Origin: Bordetella petrii
Lineage (GTDB): Bacteria > Pseudomonadota > Gammaproteobacteria > Burkholderiales > Burkholderiaceae_B
Length of the DNA: 64,000 nt
Assembly: GCA_017745595.1 (NCBI GenBank)
Contig: WMBV01000001.1
Coordinates: 186,001 to 250,000 of the forward strand
Direction of reading: 5' to 3'
Positions 8,345 through 16,857 of this stretch are shown one piece after another. Position 1 is the stretch's first letter, and each line of letters begins with the position of its first letter. Under the pieces are notes generated by a model, which was not told where the DNA came from, did no database searches, and saw nothing but the letters and a program-made list of their open reading frames with translations. Made by a program: the position numbers and the translations under genes.

Positions 8345-9256
8345 TCAGGCGGACTCGCCGCGCAGGCGGCGCACGGTGTCGAGCGCGGCGCGCAGGTGGG
8401 ATTCGAGCGATTCCAGCGCCGGGGAACCGGACGGGCCCGGCGCGGGAACGGCGCCGGCCGGGCTGTCGCCCGCCGGCGCGCCCGGCAGCGCCGCGTGGAT
8501 GTGCTCGCCCGCGGGGCTCACGTCCACGTCGAACACCAGTTGCTCGGCACGGTGCCAGGTGGTGAACCATTCCAGCGGCTGGCCGTGCTGGTCGTAGCCC
8601 TGCCCTTCCAGCATCAGCAGCGGGCTGCCGGCCGCCACCTGCAGTTCGCCGGCCAGCGCGGCATCGGCGCCCACGGCGCGGATGCGGTTGCGCCCCCGGC
8701 CCGGGCGCAGGCCGAAGCGCTGCGCCAGCGTGCGATGCAGCGAGGCGTCTTGCAGATGCTCGGCGGCCAGTCCGGGCAGGCGCGCGCGCGGCAGCCAGGT
8801 GCGCACGAACGCCAGCGGCTCGTCGGCGACGCGGCGCAGGCGCTCCAGCAATAAGGTGTCGTCGGTGCCGAAAAAGGCCGCCACGTCGGGCGGCGGCGCG
8901 GCCGGCTCGAAGCGCCGCACGCGGGTCAGCAGCGCGGTGCCGGTGTGGGCGAACTGTTCGTACAGCCCGGTGGACCGCTGCACCATGCGGCGGTGTTCGC
9001 GGGCCGGCGCCACGGTGGGCGCGCGGCCGGGATCGCGGCGGATGAGGCCTTCGGCCACCAGGGCCGACAGGGCCTGCCGCACTACGCTGCGGGCCACGCC
9101 GAATTGCCTGCACAGCGCCGCCTCGCTGGGCAGCACCGTGCCCGGCGCCCATTGCAGGTCGCGGATATCGCGGCGCAGCGCCTGGGCGACTTGCGCGTGC
9201 AGGGGGTGGCCGCCGGATCGGTCGAGCGGCGCACCGGGATCGGCGAGGAACGCCAT
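8345..9256 (-). CDS. GntR-family transcriptional regulator (HutC/UTRA type)
   Basis: A 303-residue regulator. Residues about 17-85 are the winged-helix GntR domain (LHAQVAQALRRDIRDLQW, PSEAALCRQFGVARSVVRQALSALVAEGLI). Residues about 105-240 form the UTRA effector domain (LLERLRRVADEPLAFVRTWLP, PLLMLEGQGYDQHGQPLEWF). The C-terminal tail (about 250-303) is proline/alanine-rich. It is the last gene of the acid-sugar operon, 4 bases after the PdxA2-type gene, and is probably its local repressor with a sugar acid or its phosphate as effector. The candidate operator is the perfect palindrome at 12649-12667 ahead of the permease gene. Confidence 0.85.
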   Translation of the reverse strand: MAFLADPGAPLDRSGGHPLHAQVAQALRRDIRDLQWAPGTVLPSEAALCRQFGVARSVVRQALSALVAEGLIRRDPGRAPTVAPAREHRRMVQRSTGLYEQFAHTGTALLTRVRRFEPAAPPPDVAAFFGTDDTLLLERLRRVADEPLAFVRTWLPRARLPGLAAEHLQDASLHRTLAQRFGLRPGRGRNRIRAVGADAALAGELQVAAGSPLLMLEGQGYDQHGQPLEWFTTWHRAEQLVFDVDVSPAGEHIHAALPGAPAGDSPAGAVPAPGPSGSPALESLESHLRAALDTVRRLRGESA

Positions 9257-9260
9257 GGAA

Positions 9261-10316
9261 TCAGCCTCCGGTGGTGGAGCGCGCAGTTTCCCATACATGC
9301 GACCAGCCCGGGGCCAGGTGAGCGGCGCGCTCGGCCGCCAGCACCAGGCTTTCTTCGCGCGCCACGCCCTTGCCGGCGATGTCGAACGCCGTGCCATGGT
9401 CCACCGACACGCGCACCACCGGCAGCCCGACGGTGATGTTGACCCCGTCGTCGCCGTACACGGCCTTGAACGGCGCGTGGCCCTGGTCGTGATAGCAGGC
9501 GATGACGAACTTCCATTTGCCCCGCACGGCCTGCGGAAACAGGGCATCGGCCGGAATGGGGCCGGCCGCGCGGATGCCGGCGGCATTGGCTTCGGCCACC
9601 GCGGGCGCCAGGATCTCGGCGTCTTCGCTGCCGAAGATGCCGTTCTCGCCGGCATGCGGGTTCAGGCCCGCCACCGCCACCGGCTCGTCGCCGCGGCCCA
9701 GCGCGCGCGCGAACGAGCCGGCCAGCCGCAATACCGCGCGCATGCGCTGCGGCGTCACGTCGGCGATGGCCTGGCGCAGCGAGACGTGGGTGGTGGCGTG
9801 GAAGATATACAGGTCGCCGGCCGACAGCACCAGCGAGAACGTCTTGACGCCGAACTCGTGCGCCAGCAATTCGGTATGGCCCGGCCATTTGTGGCCCGCC
9901 AGGTGCATGGCGGCCTTGTTCAGCGGGGCGGTGACAATGCCGTCGATCCGGCCCTCGCGCGCCAGCGCGCAGGCCGTGGTAACAAAGCGCACCGAGCCGT
10001 CGCCCGCGTCGGCGCTGAGCTCGCCCAGCGGCACATGGTCGAGCGCCGGCCCGGCCTGGATCACCTCGATCAGGCCCGGGGCGTTCTGCGCCTGCTCGGG
10101 GCCGTCGATCACCCGCACGCGCGATGCATCGGCGCCCAGGGCCTGCGCGGCCTTGCGCAGCGCTCCCGCGTCGCCCACCACCACCAGCCGCGCGCGCTGG
10201 CGCAGGTCGTCGTGGCCCAGCAGCATCTTGGCCGTGATCTCGGGCCCGATCCCGGCCACGTCGCCCAGGGTGACGGCCAGGGTGGGAATGCGGGGGGGCG
10301 TTGCGTCTTGCGTCAT
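9261..10316 (-). CDS. pdxA2: PdxA2-type 4-phospho-acid-sugar dehydrogenase
   Basis: A 351-residue member of the PdxA family. Seen motifs: LAVTLGDVAGIGPEI at the N-terminus, GIVTAPLNKAAMHLAG, PGHTELLAHEFG, LNPHAGENGIFGSEDAEIL and CYHDQGHAPFKAVYGDDGVNITVGLP with metal-binding His/Asp residues. Classical PdxA oxidises 4-phosphohydroxythreonine in vitamin B6 synthesis. PdxA2 paralogues next to a DUF1537 kinase oxidise D-threonate or D-erythronate 4-phosphate, which then decarboxylates to dihydroxyacetone phosphate. The gene overlaps the kinase stop by 4 bases and sits between kinase and GntR regulator, which strongly favours the catabolic role over B6 synthesis. Confidence 0.85.
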   Translation of the reverse strand: MTQDATPPRIPTLAVTLGDVAGIGPEITAKMLLGHDDLRQRARLVVVGDAGALRKAAQALGADASRVRVIDGPEQAQNAPGLIEVIQAGPALDHVPLGELSADAGDGSVRFVTTACALAREGRIDGIVTAPLNKAAMHLAGHKWPGHTELLAHEFGVKTFSLVLSAGDLYIFHATTHVSLRQAIADVTPQRMRAVLRLAGSFARALGRGDEPVAVAGLNPHAGENGIFGSEDAEILAPAVAEANAAGIRAAGPIPADALFPQAVRGKWKFVIACYHDQGHAPFKAVYGDDGVNITVGLPVVRVSVDHGTAFDIAGKGVAREESLVLAAERAAHLAPGWSHVWETARSTTGG

Positions 10317-11527
10317 GATGGGAATCTCCGTTCGCGGACCGCGCGGGCGGCCCGGATCAATACATCGTCGGTGCCAAAGCCGCCGGCCTTGGTCACGATA
10401 GGCAGGCCGGCCGCCGGCCCGCCGGTCAGCGTGCCCAGGGGCACGCCGCCAGTCACTTCATCGACCAGGGCGATGCCGCCGGCCTGCAAGGCGGCCAGCA
10501 CGGCGCTGGCGCCGTCGCCGCCCGTCGCCACCACGCCGGCCGTGGCGCCCGCGCGGACCAGCTGGCCGGCCAGCGCGCCCAGGCGGGCCGCCACAACCTC
10601 TGAATCGAGGCCGTCGCGCCGGCCCTCGGGGGCCAGCAACAGCAGCGTGGCGCGCGGGCCCGCGGCGGCGGCCGCCTGGCTGGCTTGCGCCGACCAATCG
10701 CGCCAGGCGGCGGCGTCGGCCAATTGCGCCAGCGTGGGCGACCAGACTTGCGCGCCGTCCGCTTGCAGGGCCGCCGCCTGGCGCCGCGCCGCGCTGTGCT
10801 GCGACGTCACGACCACCAGGACCGCGCCTTGCGTTTCGGCGCCCGCCCACAGCCTTGCCAGCGGTATCGCCAGGCCGCCCGAGCCGACCGGCAGCGCGCG
10901 TTCGCCCAGTAGCACGATGGCCTGCGCCAGGCGGTCCAGGTCGGCGCTACGGTGCGCATCCACCACCACCACCGCGCCCGCCGCCAGAATGCGGTCGGCC
11001 AGCGCGCGCGGGGTTTCGCCGTCGCGCACGGCCAGCTGGGCGCCGTCCAGCAGCGTAGGAATATGGCTTTCGGTCACGGGCGTGACCGGATCGGTGGCCG
11101 CCGAGGTCGCCGTAACCGGCTGGTCATCCACGTACAGAATGCCGTCGCGCACCGTGCGCCCTGTGGCCGGAAACGCCGGGCACACCACCGCGATCGCGTC
11201 GTCGCGCCATGCCTGGCGCGCCGCGTCGATCTCGGCCTTGAAGGCGCCGCGCAGTGTCGAATCGACCTTTTTATACAGGCGCCGCACGCCGGCGGCGCGC
11301 AGGGCGGCCACGTCTTCGGCCACCACCGCCGCGGCCCGCGGGCCCGGCAGCGGCCGGCTATGGGTGGTGACCGCGATGACCTCGGCCCGGCTGGCGGCCG
11401 GATCGGCCAGCGCCTGGCGGGCGCGCCCCACCGACAATTGCGTAGGCCAGCCGGCGCGCACGAACTGCACGGCGGTGTCGCCCGAGCCGGTCAGGTCGTC
11501 GGCCACGATGGCGATGAAGGCGGCCAT
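10313..11527 (-). CDS. Four-carbon acid sugar kinase (DUF1537; D-threonate/D-erythronate kinase type)
   Basis: A 404-residue kinase. The N-terminal domain starts FIAIVADDLTGSGDTAVQFVRAG (substrate-binding DDLTG motif) and contains YKKVDSTLRGAF. The C-terminal nucleotide-binding domain has VATGGDGASAVL and AGLPIVTKAGGFG, the glycine-rich ATP site. DUF1537 proteins phosphorylate C4 acid sugars such as D-threonate, D-erythronate or L-threonate; which one applies here cannot be read from sequence. It is tightly coupled to the dehydrogenase (4-base overlap) and follows the permease after 2 bases. The normal family length is 400-430 residues. Confidence 0.87.
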   Translation of the reverse strand: MAAFIAIVADDLTGSGDTAVQFVRAGWPTQLSVGRARQALADPAASRAEVIAVTTHSRPLPGPRAAAVVAEDVAALRAAGVRRLYKKVDSTLRGAFKAEIDAARQAWRDDAIAVVCPAFPATGRTVRDGILYVDDQPVTATSAATDPVTPVTESHIPTLLDGAQLAVRDGETPRALADRILAAGAVVVVDAHRSADLDRLAQAIVLLGERALPVGSGGLAIPLARLWAGAETQGAVLVVVTSQHSAARRQAAALQADGAQVWSPTLAQLADAAAWRDWSAQASQAAAAAGPRATLLLLAPEGRRDGLDSEVVAARLGALAGQLVRAGATAGVVATGGDGASAVLAALQAGGIALVDEVTGGVPLGTLTGGPAAGLPIVTKAGGFGTDDVLIRAARAVRERRFPS

Positions 11528-11529
11528 GC

Positions 11530-12558
11530 TCAGACCCTCGCGTCGGGGATCGGCTGCGCGGATTCTTCCGGGGCGAGCCCCACGTCTTCGGCCGGCTTCA
11601 GTTCACCGGCCCGCTTCAGGAAATACGAGGCCAGCAAGGGCGCCATGATCGAGCTGATCAGCACGCAGGCGGCTACTTGCGCCGTGGCGGTGCTGACGTA
11701 GTGCTGCAGCGTGGGGTCGGCCGCCGCCACCACGGCCGGCGTGGCGATGGCATTGCCGGCCGTGGTGCCGGCCGCGAAACCGATGCCGCTCTTGCCGCCG
11801 CGCCGCAGAATGAACCGGTAGCCCAGGTACACCAGGAAGCCCGTGATGGGGCTGATCAGCAGGCCCAGTATCAGGCCGGTCAGCCCGCCCGACACCACGG
11901 CGCCCAGGTTGATGCCTGTACCCAGCGCAAAGGCGAAGAACGGGATCACGATGTTGGGCACGGGCTTGAGCACGTTGCGCCATTGCACATCCAGGTTGCC
12001 CACCACCACGCCCAGCAGGAACGGCACCAGCGCGGCCACCAGCGCCACCAGGGGAATGTCGGCCAGGCCCGAGGCGCCCAGGAACAGCAGGCTGAAGAAG
12101 GGACCATCGTTCACCGCGCTGGCCACATAGGCGCCGCGGTCGCGGCTGTCGCCGTACTGCCCGGTATAGGCCAGCCACAGGCCGCCGTTGCTGTTGTCGA
12201 ACGCCGCCAGCATCGCCAGGATCGATACGCCCAGCACCCCGTCCAGGCCGACCATGCTGCCCAGCAGCACGATCAGCGTGGCGGGCACCAGCGTCTTCAT
12301 CAGCAGGATCGTGCCCGCCGTGGCCAGAATGGGGCCGCCGGTGCGCATGTTGACCTGCGTGCCGGTAGCGAAGATCAGCAGCGCGATCAGCGGCAGCGCG
12401 CTGTTCTTGAACAGGGCCGTGGTAAAGCCGCCGATCGCCAGCGCGTCGGGCGCGAAAGTACCGATGATCGAGCCCAGGATCAGGGGCAGCAGCATCAGCC
12501 CGCCCGGCACTTTCAGCATCGCCGAGAACATCGGAACGCGGGAAACTTCGGAGGTCAT
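11530..12558 (-). CDS. KdgT-family acid-sugar permease
   Basis: A 342-residue inner-membrane protein with about ten hydrophobic segments, matching the 2-keto-3-deoxygluconate permease (KdgT) family of proton symporters. Characteristic stretches are VPMFSAMLKVPGGLMLLPLILG near the start, LAAFDNSNGGLWLAYTGQYGD in the middle, ALGTGINLGAVVSGG, and AAGTTAGNAIATPAVVA. It heads the operon with the C4-acid kinase and dehydrogenase, so its real substrate is more likely D-threonate/D-erythronate or a related acid than 2-keto-3-deoxygluconate. The chosen ATG (12556-12558) has GGAG about 9 bases upstream. A GC hairpin (12586-12603) lies in the leader. Confidence 0.88.
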   Translation of the reverse strand: MTSEVSRVPMFSAMLKVPGGLMLLPLILGSIIGTFAPDALAIGGFTTALFKNSALPLIALLIFATGTQVNMRTGGPILATAGTILLMKTLVPATLIVLLGSMVGLDGVLGVSILAMLAAFDNSNGGLWLAYTGQYGDSRDRGAYVASAVNDGPFFSLLFLGASGLADIPLVALVAALVPFLLGVVVGNLDVQWRNVLKPVPNIVIPFFAFALGTGINLGAVVSGGLTGLILGLLISPITGFLVYLGYRFILRRGGKSGIGFAAGTTAGNAIATPAVVAAADPTLQHYVSTATAQVAACVLISSIMAPLLASYFLKRAGELKPAEDVGLAPEESAQPIPDARV

Positions 12559-12648
12559 AGAAGGTGTCTCCAGTATTTTTTGGCTGCGGGCCGGCCGGCC
12601 CGCGGGAATCCGGATGCTCCGGCGCGAAAAAACGCTAGTGTACATTGA

Positions 12649-12667
12649 TACGTACAGGCTGTACGTA
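12649..12667. promoter_or_regulatory. Palindromic operator candidate for the acid-sugar operon
   Basis: TACGTACA-GGC-TGTACGTA is a perfect inverted repeat with 8-bp arms, about 90 bases upstream of the permease start. A further GTAC half-like site (GTACATTGATAC) adjoins it. A GntR-class dimer is the obvious candidate ligand, as the operon ends with a GntR gene. The site would overlap the -35 region of a weak minus-strand promoter (possible -10 TACACT at 12637-12642). Confidence 0.6.
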
Positions 12668-12700
12668 CCAAACATCTTCCGGACCGCAGCGCGGGCAATG

Positions 12701-12733
12701 AAAAAAGCCCCGGGACGGCAAGGTCCCGGGGCT
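12701..12733 (-). terminator. Intrinsic terminator of the ect operon
   Basis: A perfect 10-bp stem (AGCCCCGGGA 12706-12715 / TCCCGGGGCT 12724-12733) with an 8-base loop is followed on the minus strand by six U residues (A-tract 12701-12706). It sits 31 bases after the ectD stop and separates ectD from the acid-sugar operon promoter. Confidence 0.92.
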
Positions 12734-12764
12734 CGGTACAGGCAAGAAACGCCGGGGCGCCGCC

Positions 12765-13688
12765 CTATTCCACCAGCTTCAGCGTATCCAGCGGCGTCAC
12801 CGCCTTGAACGCCTTGCGCGTGGCAATATGCTCGGGCCGCGGATCCAGCCCGTACTTGGGCGGGTTCAGCGTGTTTTCCATGCTGTTGTAGACCATGAAC
12901 ACGTTGGCGCGCGGCCACGGCGAGATGTTGCTGTTCGACCCGTGCATGGTGTTGCAGTCGAAGAACACCACCGAACCGGCCTTCGCCATCATGGTGCGGA
13001 TGCCGCCCTGCTCGGCCAGCAACTGCAGGCTGACCGGATCGGGCACGCCGTATTCCTGCTTCTTCAGCGACTGCTTGTAGTGGTCGCGCGGCGTTTCGCC
13101 CACGCACGAAATGAACTGGCGATGCGAGCCCGGCACCAGCATCAGCGGGCCGTTGCACTCGTTGTTGTCGCTGAGCAGCACCGAGCAGCTCAGCGCGCGC
13201 ATCGACGGCATGCCGTCTTCCACGTGCCAGGTCTCGAAATCGGAATGCCAGTAGAACTCTTTGCCCTTGAAGCCGGGCTTCATGTTGGCGCGCGACTGGT
13301 GGATATACACCTCGGAGCCCAACAGTTGGCGCGCCACATTGGCCAGCCGCGGGTCGCGGGTCAGGCGGGCCAGCATCGGGTTGAGCACATGCACCATGAA
13401 GATCGAGCGCACGGCATTGCTGCCGGGTTCGGTAATGGCCTCTTCGCGGCGCACGATGGCGGGGTCGCGCGTCATGCGCTCGACTTCGCCGATCAGGGCT
13501 TGCACTTCGGCTTCGGAAAAAATGTTTTCCAGCAGCAGAAAGCCGTCGCGGTCATAGTTCTGGACTTGCTCGGCCGACAGCGCGTCGGCGTACTTGCCGT
13601 CGCCATAGACCACCGGGTCCTGGCGGGCAATGATGGCGGAACTGCGATCCGTACGCGAGGCGTACGGATCTTGCGCAGGTGAGATCAT
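12765..13688 (-). CDS. ectD: Ectoine 5-hydroxylase
   Basis: A 307-residue Fe(II)/2-oxoglutarate-dependent dioxygenase that converts ectoine to 5-hydroxyectoine. The metal triad is visible: His148 and Asp150 in FYWHSDFETWH and His249 in CNTMHGSNSN. The EctD signature GKEFYWHSDFETWHVEDGMP is intact. The length matches the family (about 300). The ATG at 13686-13688 has a strong AAGGAGG 9-10 bases upstream, so the protein starts MISPAQDPYA. It is the last gene of the operon, 17 bases after ectC, and is followed by a clear terminator. The cell should therefore make hydroxyectoine as well as ectoine. Confidence 0.96.
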   Translation of the reverse strand: MISPAQDPYASRTDRSSAIIARQDPVVYGDGKYADALSAEQVQNYDRDGFLLLENIFSEAEVQALIGEVERMTRDPAIVRREEAITEPGSNAVRSIFMVHVLNPMLARLTRDPRLANVARQLLGSEVYIHQSRANMKPGFKGKEFYWHSDFETWHVEDGMPSMRALSCSVLLSDNNECNGPLMLVPGSHRQFISCVGETPRDHYKQSLKKQEYGVPDPVSLQLLAEQGGIRTMMAKAGSVVFFDCNTMHGSNSNISPWPRANVFMVYNSMENTLNPPKYGLDPRPEHIATRKAFKAVTPLDTLKLVE

Positions 13689-13705
13689 AATCAGCCTCCT
13701 TGTTC

Positions 13706-14107
13706 TCAGGCCGCCGCGACTTCGGCAGGCAGCGCATAGACGCCCTCGGCGTCGTGCACTTCCTGGCCGGTCAGCGGCGGGTTGAACACGCAGATGACGC
13801 GCAGCGGCTCTTTGCCGCCGCACAGCCAGTGCTCGTCGTTTTCATTCAGGGCGTACACCACGCCCGGTCCCAGCTCATATTTCTTGCCGTCGGCGATCGT
13901 CTCGATCGAACCGTCGCCTTCGATGCACCAGACCGCTTCAAGATGGTTCTTGTAGTGGATGTGCGTGCGTCCGCCGGGAAAAATGGTGGTCTCATGGAAC
14001 GAAAATCCCATGCCGTCCTTCTTCAGCAGCACGCGGCGGCTGACCCAGGTGTCGGTGCGGACTTCGTCCTGAGTTCCGATCACATCTTTCACATTGCGTA
14101 CGATCAT
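13706..14107 (-). CDS. ectC: L-ectoine synthase
   Basis: A 133-residue cupin that closes N-gamma-acetyl-diaminobutyrate to ectoine with loss of water. The cupin motifs are clear: GGRTHIHYKNHLEAVWCIEGDGSIE (first His/Glu ligands) and ALNENDEHWLCGGKEPLRVICVFNPPLTG (second motif with the tetrad His). Size is normal for EctC (about 130-135). Its ATG overlaps the ectB stop (ATGA), so translation is coupled. Confidence 0.97.
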   Translation of the reverse strand: MIVRNVKDVIGTQDEVRTDTWVSRRVLLKKDGMGFSFHETTIFPGGRTHIHYKNHLEAVWCIEGDGSIETIADGKKYELGPGVVYALNENDEHWLCGGKEPLRVICVFNPPLTGQEVHDAEGVYALPAEVAAA

Positions 14108-15411
14108 CGACGTTTTCCTCCAAATTTCAGAACACGGGCAGACTGCCCCGATTCACCCAGCGCGTCGGCCACCGCGGCCTCGATCGTTTCCAGGCCGCGG
14201 GTCAGCAGCTCGTCTTCGATCGTCAGGGCGGGCAGCAGCTTCAGCACTTCGTCTTGCGCGCCCGAGGTCTCGATGACGACGCCGCGCTTGAATGCCTGAT
14301 GCGCGATGCGGTTGGCCAGCGCCGGGTCGGCGGTGGTCACCAGGCCCTGGATCAGGCCGCGCCCGCGCACGGCCAGGCCGGCATTGGGGAAGCTGTGGGC
14401 CAGGTTTTCCAGCCAGTCGCGCACCAGGCGCTCTTTGCGCTGCACTTCGGTCGAGAAGGCATCGCTGGCCCAGTACGTGTCGAGCGCCTGCGTGGCGGTG
14501 ACGAAGGCCAGGTTGTTGCCGCGGAACGTGCCGCTGTGCGCGCCGGGTTTCCAGATGTCGAGCTCGGGCTTCATCAGCACCAGCGACATGGGCAGGCCGA
14601 AGCCCGACAGCGATTTCGACAGCGTGATGATGTCGGGGCGGATGCCGGCCGATTCGAAACTGAAGAAGCTGCCCGTGCGGCCGCAACCCACCTGGATGTC
14701 ATCGACAATCAGCAGCATGTCGTGGCGGCGGCACAGTTTTTCCAGCTCTTTCAGCCAGCGCAGCGTGGCGACGTTGACGCCGCCCTCGCCCTGCACCGTC
14801 TCGACAATGACGCCGGCCGGCTTGTCCAGGCCGCTGCTGGGGTCTTCCAGCATGCGCTCGAGATAGGCGATGGTATCGACATCGGGGCCGAAATAACCGT
14901 CGTAGGGCATGAAGGTCGTGTTGCCCAGCGCATAGCCGGCCGCGTCGCGGAACTTCATGTTGGCCGTCGCGGCCAGCGAGCCGCCACTGACGCCGTGGAA
15001 TCCATGGGTGAACGAAATGATATTCGAGCGGCCCTTCACCTGGCGCGCGATCTTCAGCGCCGCCTCGACCGCATTGGTGCCCGTCGGGCCCGTGAACTGC
15101 AGCGTGTATTGCCAGTTGCGCGGCTTGAGCAGCACGCGATCGACGGCTTCCAGGAACTGCTTCTTGGCGCTGGTGGCCATGTCCAGGCCATGCACCACGC
15201 CGTCCGCCTCGAGGTACTCAAGCAGCTTCTCTTTGAATACCGGATTGTTGTGGCCGTAATTCAGGGTGCCCGCGCCGCTGAAGAAGTCGATGTACTCGCC
15301 ACCTTCCTCATCGATCAGGACGGAGCCGCGCGCCTGATTGAATATCACCGGAAACGACCGGATGTAGCCACGTACCTCCGACTCCATCCGGTCAAAGATT
15401 TTCAAGTCCAT
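14104..15411 (-). CDS. ectB: Diaminobutyrate-2-oxoglutarate transaminase
   Basis: A 435-residue class III PLP aminotransferase making L-2,4-diaminobutyrate from aspartate semialdehyde and glutamate, the first committed step of ectoine synthesis. Seen: FTGPTGTNAVEAALKIAR phosphate-binding region, LLIVDDIQVGCGRTG (cofactor Asp) and the PLP lysine Lys266 in ITLSKSLSGFG. HSGTFRGNNLAFVTA is typical of EctB. GGGAGG lies 6 bases before the ATG. The 108-base gap to ectA contains a hairpin over the ectA stop but no evident promoter. Length and motifs are canonical. Confidence 0.96.
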   Translation of the reverse strand: MDLKIFDRMESEVRGYIRSFPVIFNQARGSVLIDEEGGEYIDFFSGAGTLNYGHNNPVFKEKLLEYLEADGVVHGLDMATSAKKQFLEAVDRVLLKPRNWQYTLQFTGPTGTNAVEAALKIARQVKGRSNIISFTHGFHGVSGGSLAATANMKFRDAAGYALGNTTFMPYDGYFGPDVDTIAYLERMLEDPSSGLDKPAGVIVETVQGEGGVNVATLRWLKELEKLCRRHDMLLIVDDIQVGCGRTGSFFSFESAGIRPDIITLSKSLSGFGLPMSLVLMKPELDIWKPGAHSGTFRGNNLAFVTATQALDTYWASDAFSTEVQRKERLVRDWLENLAHSFPNAGLAVRGRGLIQGLVTTADPALANRIAHQAFKRGVVIETSGAQDEVLKLLPALTIEDELLTRGLETIEAAVADALGESGQSARVLKFGGKRR

Positions 15412-15515
15412 AGAATCCTCCCTTCATTTCGTGAATTGACAGACACAGCGGCCGCCAATGCCCATGCGGGCATGGGGTCGACTGCGTCCCGGTTCGACAG
15501 GCTCCGGGCTGCAAA

Positions 15516-15529
15516 GCCCCTAGCGGGGC
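15516..15529 (-). other. Hairpin spanning the ectA stop codon
   Basis: GCCCC-TAGC-GGGGC forms a 5-bp GC stem whose 4-base loop includes two bases of the ectA stop codon. It is followed by a 108-base ectA-ectB spacer, the only sizeable gap in the operon. It could affect mRNA stability or processing, but it lacks a U-tract and is not a terminator. Confidence 0.4.
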
Positions 15530-16080
15530 GGCAGCGTGAACGGGCCTATCTTCAACAACATCTCGTCGTCGTGGTCGGCACCGCCGAACAGCTGCCGGTC
15601 GAAAAATGGCTGTTCGGCGATGTGCGCGCCCAGCTCGCCGGCCAGGCCGGCGAAGGTGCGGCGCGAAGCCTGGTTGTCAGGCCCCACCGTGGTTTCAAGA
15701 TGACGAACATGCTCGAGCTCGGGGCGTTGCAAGAGCTCGCGTAGCATGGCGCGGCCCAACCGTTGGCCACGTGCGCGGGAATGCACGGCAACCTGCCAGA
15801 CAAAGATCACGTCGGGCCGGGTTGGCGGCAAATATGCGGAAATAAACCCATCGATGCGGCCGCCGGCGCTTTCGGCCACCACGCAGGTGGCGCTGAAATG
15901 CTCGCACAGCAGCAGATAGGCATATAAAGAATTGACGTCCAGCGGCGGGCACTCGGACACCAGGCGGTGCAGTGCGGCGCCATCGCTGCGGCGCGGAGCG
16001 CGCAAGTGCAGGCGCTGAGAAGCGGCGGCCGGCTGGGCGGCCGTAGAGAGTTGGGGAGATTGCAGGTCTTCCCCCCTCAT
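15520..16080 (-). CDS. ectA: Diaminobutyrate acetyltransferase
   Basis: A 186-residue GNAT-fold enzyme acetylating diaminobutyrate at the gamma amine in ectoine synthesis. Residues about 25-60 hold the substrate part ([31 protein letters not shown], hallmark of EctA). Residues about 75-125 hold the acetyl-CoA site ([26 protein letters not shown]) and [18 protein letters not shown]. The start at 16078-16080 overlaps the ectR stop (ATGA). The frame is open further upstream, but that part lies under ectR and has no EctA character. Confidence 0.95.
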   Translation of the reverse strand: MRGEDLQSPQLSTAAQPAAASQRLHLRAPRRSDGAALHRLVSECPPLDVNSLYAYLLLCEHFSATCVVAESAGGRIDGFISAYLPPTRPDVIFVWQVAVHSRARGQRLGRAMLRELLQRPELEHVRHLETTVGPDNQASRRTFAGLAGELGAHIAEQPFFDRQLFGGADHDDEMLLKIGPFTLPPR

Positions 16081-16622
16081 ACGACCAGCCCCGATTCGGG
16101 CGGCGCACCGCCGGTAGGCACTTCCAGTATGGGCGAAGACACGTCGCCGTGCGTTTCGACCGCATGGCCTTCTTGTTCCATAAGCGCCACGATGCGCTCC
16201 AGCGACAGCGTGATGGTGGCCTGTTCGAGTTCGGGCAGCGCGTTCAGCGCGTCGGCCAGGTGCTTTTGCAGCGGCGACGGCGCCTGTACGGCCAGCTCGC
16301 GGCCCGCATCGGTGGCGGTCACGAACACGATGCGGCGGTCTTCGCGGCCGCGCTCGCGCCGCACCAGGCCCTTGTCTTCCAGGCGGTCGAGAATGCCGAC
16401 CACCGTGCTGGGGCTGACGTGGATTTCGCGGCTGATGGCGGTAGCGGTAAGCGGCCCGTTGGCGATGACCGTGCGCAGGCACATCAGTTGCGGCGCCGTA
16501 ATGTGGCTGACCGCCGCAAGCTGGCGCGAATGCAGCGCGATCGAACGCGTGATGCGGCGCAGGGCCCGCAGGATGCGCAGATCGTACTGCTGGGACGGAT
16601 CGGACGTAGACACGTTGTTCAT
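16077..16622 (-). CDS. ectR: MarR-family regulator of ectoine synthesis
   Basis: A 181-residue winged-helix regulator, first gene of the operon. Residues about 15-120 carry the MarR fold: [48 protein letters not shown] (recognition helix) and [23 protein letters not shown] (wing). EctR-type regulators bind near the ect promoter and repress or tune it in response to osmotic state. This one has a C-terminal extension (about 150-181) ending in PPESGLVV. Being inside the transcript it regulates, it should be autoregulatory. A candidate binding site is the inverted repeat at 16638-16656. Confidence 0.9.
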   Translation of the reverse strand: MNNVSTSDPSQQYDLRILRALRRITRSIALHSRQLAAVSHITAPQLMCLRTVIANGPLTATAISREIHVSPSTVVGILDRLEDKGLVRRERGREDRRIVFVTATDAGRELAVQAPSPLQKHLADALNALPELEQATITLSLERIVALMEQEGHAVETHGDVSSPILEVPTGGAPPESGLVV

Positions 16623-16637
16623 GACTGAAAATAGTTC

Positions 16638-16656
16638 AGTAGGATTAATTTCTACT
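16638..16656. promoter_or_regulatory. EctR operator candidate
   Basis: AGTAG (16638-16642) and CTACT (16652-16656) form an inverted repeat around an AT-rich centre, 16-34 bases upstream of the ectR start. It lies just downstream of the predicted transcription start. The position suits autorepression; the assignment is inference. Confidence 0.45.
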
Positions 16657-16673
16657 CAAATGATTCTACCCAG

Positions 16674-16702
16674 ATAATATGCGCTCGACCGCCCCAGGTC
16701 AA
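16674..16702 (-). promoter_or_regulatory. Sigma-70 promoter of the ectRABCD operon
   Basis: Read on the minus strand: -35 TTGACC (16697-16702), exactly 17 bases, -10 TATTAT (16674-16679). The predicted start is near 16667, giving a 5' leader of about 45 bases before the ectR ATG. Confidence 0.7.
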
Positions 16703-16771
16703 CCCGAAACGCCACGAAAATGTGAATAAATGCGTACGAATTTCCGGAAGTTAATGAAAAATATCAACTTT

Positions 16772-16798
16772 TAGAAAATTGTCCGGGAAAATTTTCTA
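16772..16798. promoter_or_regulatory. Inverted repeat TAGAAAATT-N9-AATTTTCTA
   Basis: Perfect 9-bp arms (16772-16780 and 16790-16798) separated by 9 bases, in the ectR/RpiR intergenic region. The centre-to-centre spacing of about 18 bases (under two helical turns) suits a dimeric regulator. The RpiR-type protein encoded next door is a candidate ligand, but EctR cannot be excluded. Confidence 0.5.
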
Positions 16799-16857
16799 CA
16801 CCCGCCCAGAGTGGGCGGGGCGCTGGCCCAATTCATCGGGGAATACCCTTGCCCGCA

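Noticed and set aside
8682-11648. 988-residue open frame on the plus strand over gntR, pdxA2 and the kinase gene
   Set aside because: Antisense shadow of three well-supported minus-strand genes in GC-rich DNA; Arg/Ala/Ser-rich, low-complexity translation with no recognisable domain.
12586-12603. Strong GC hairpin before the permease gene read as a terminator
   Set aside because: On the minus strand it is followed by A residues rather than U, and it lies within the leader of the operon.
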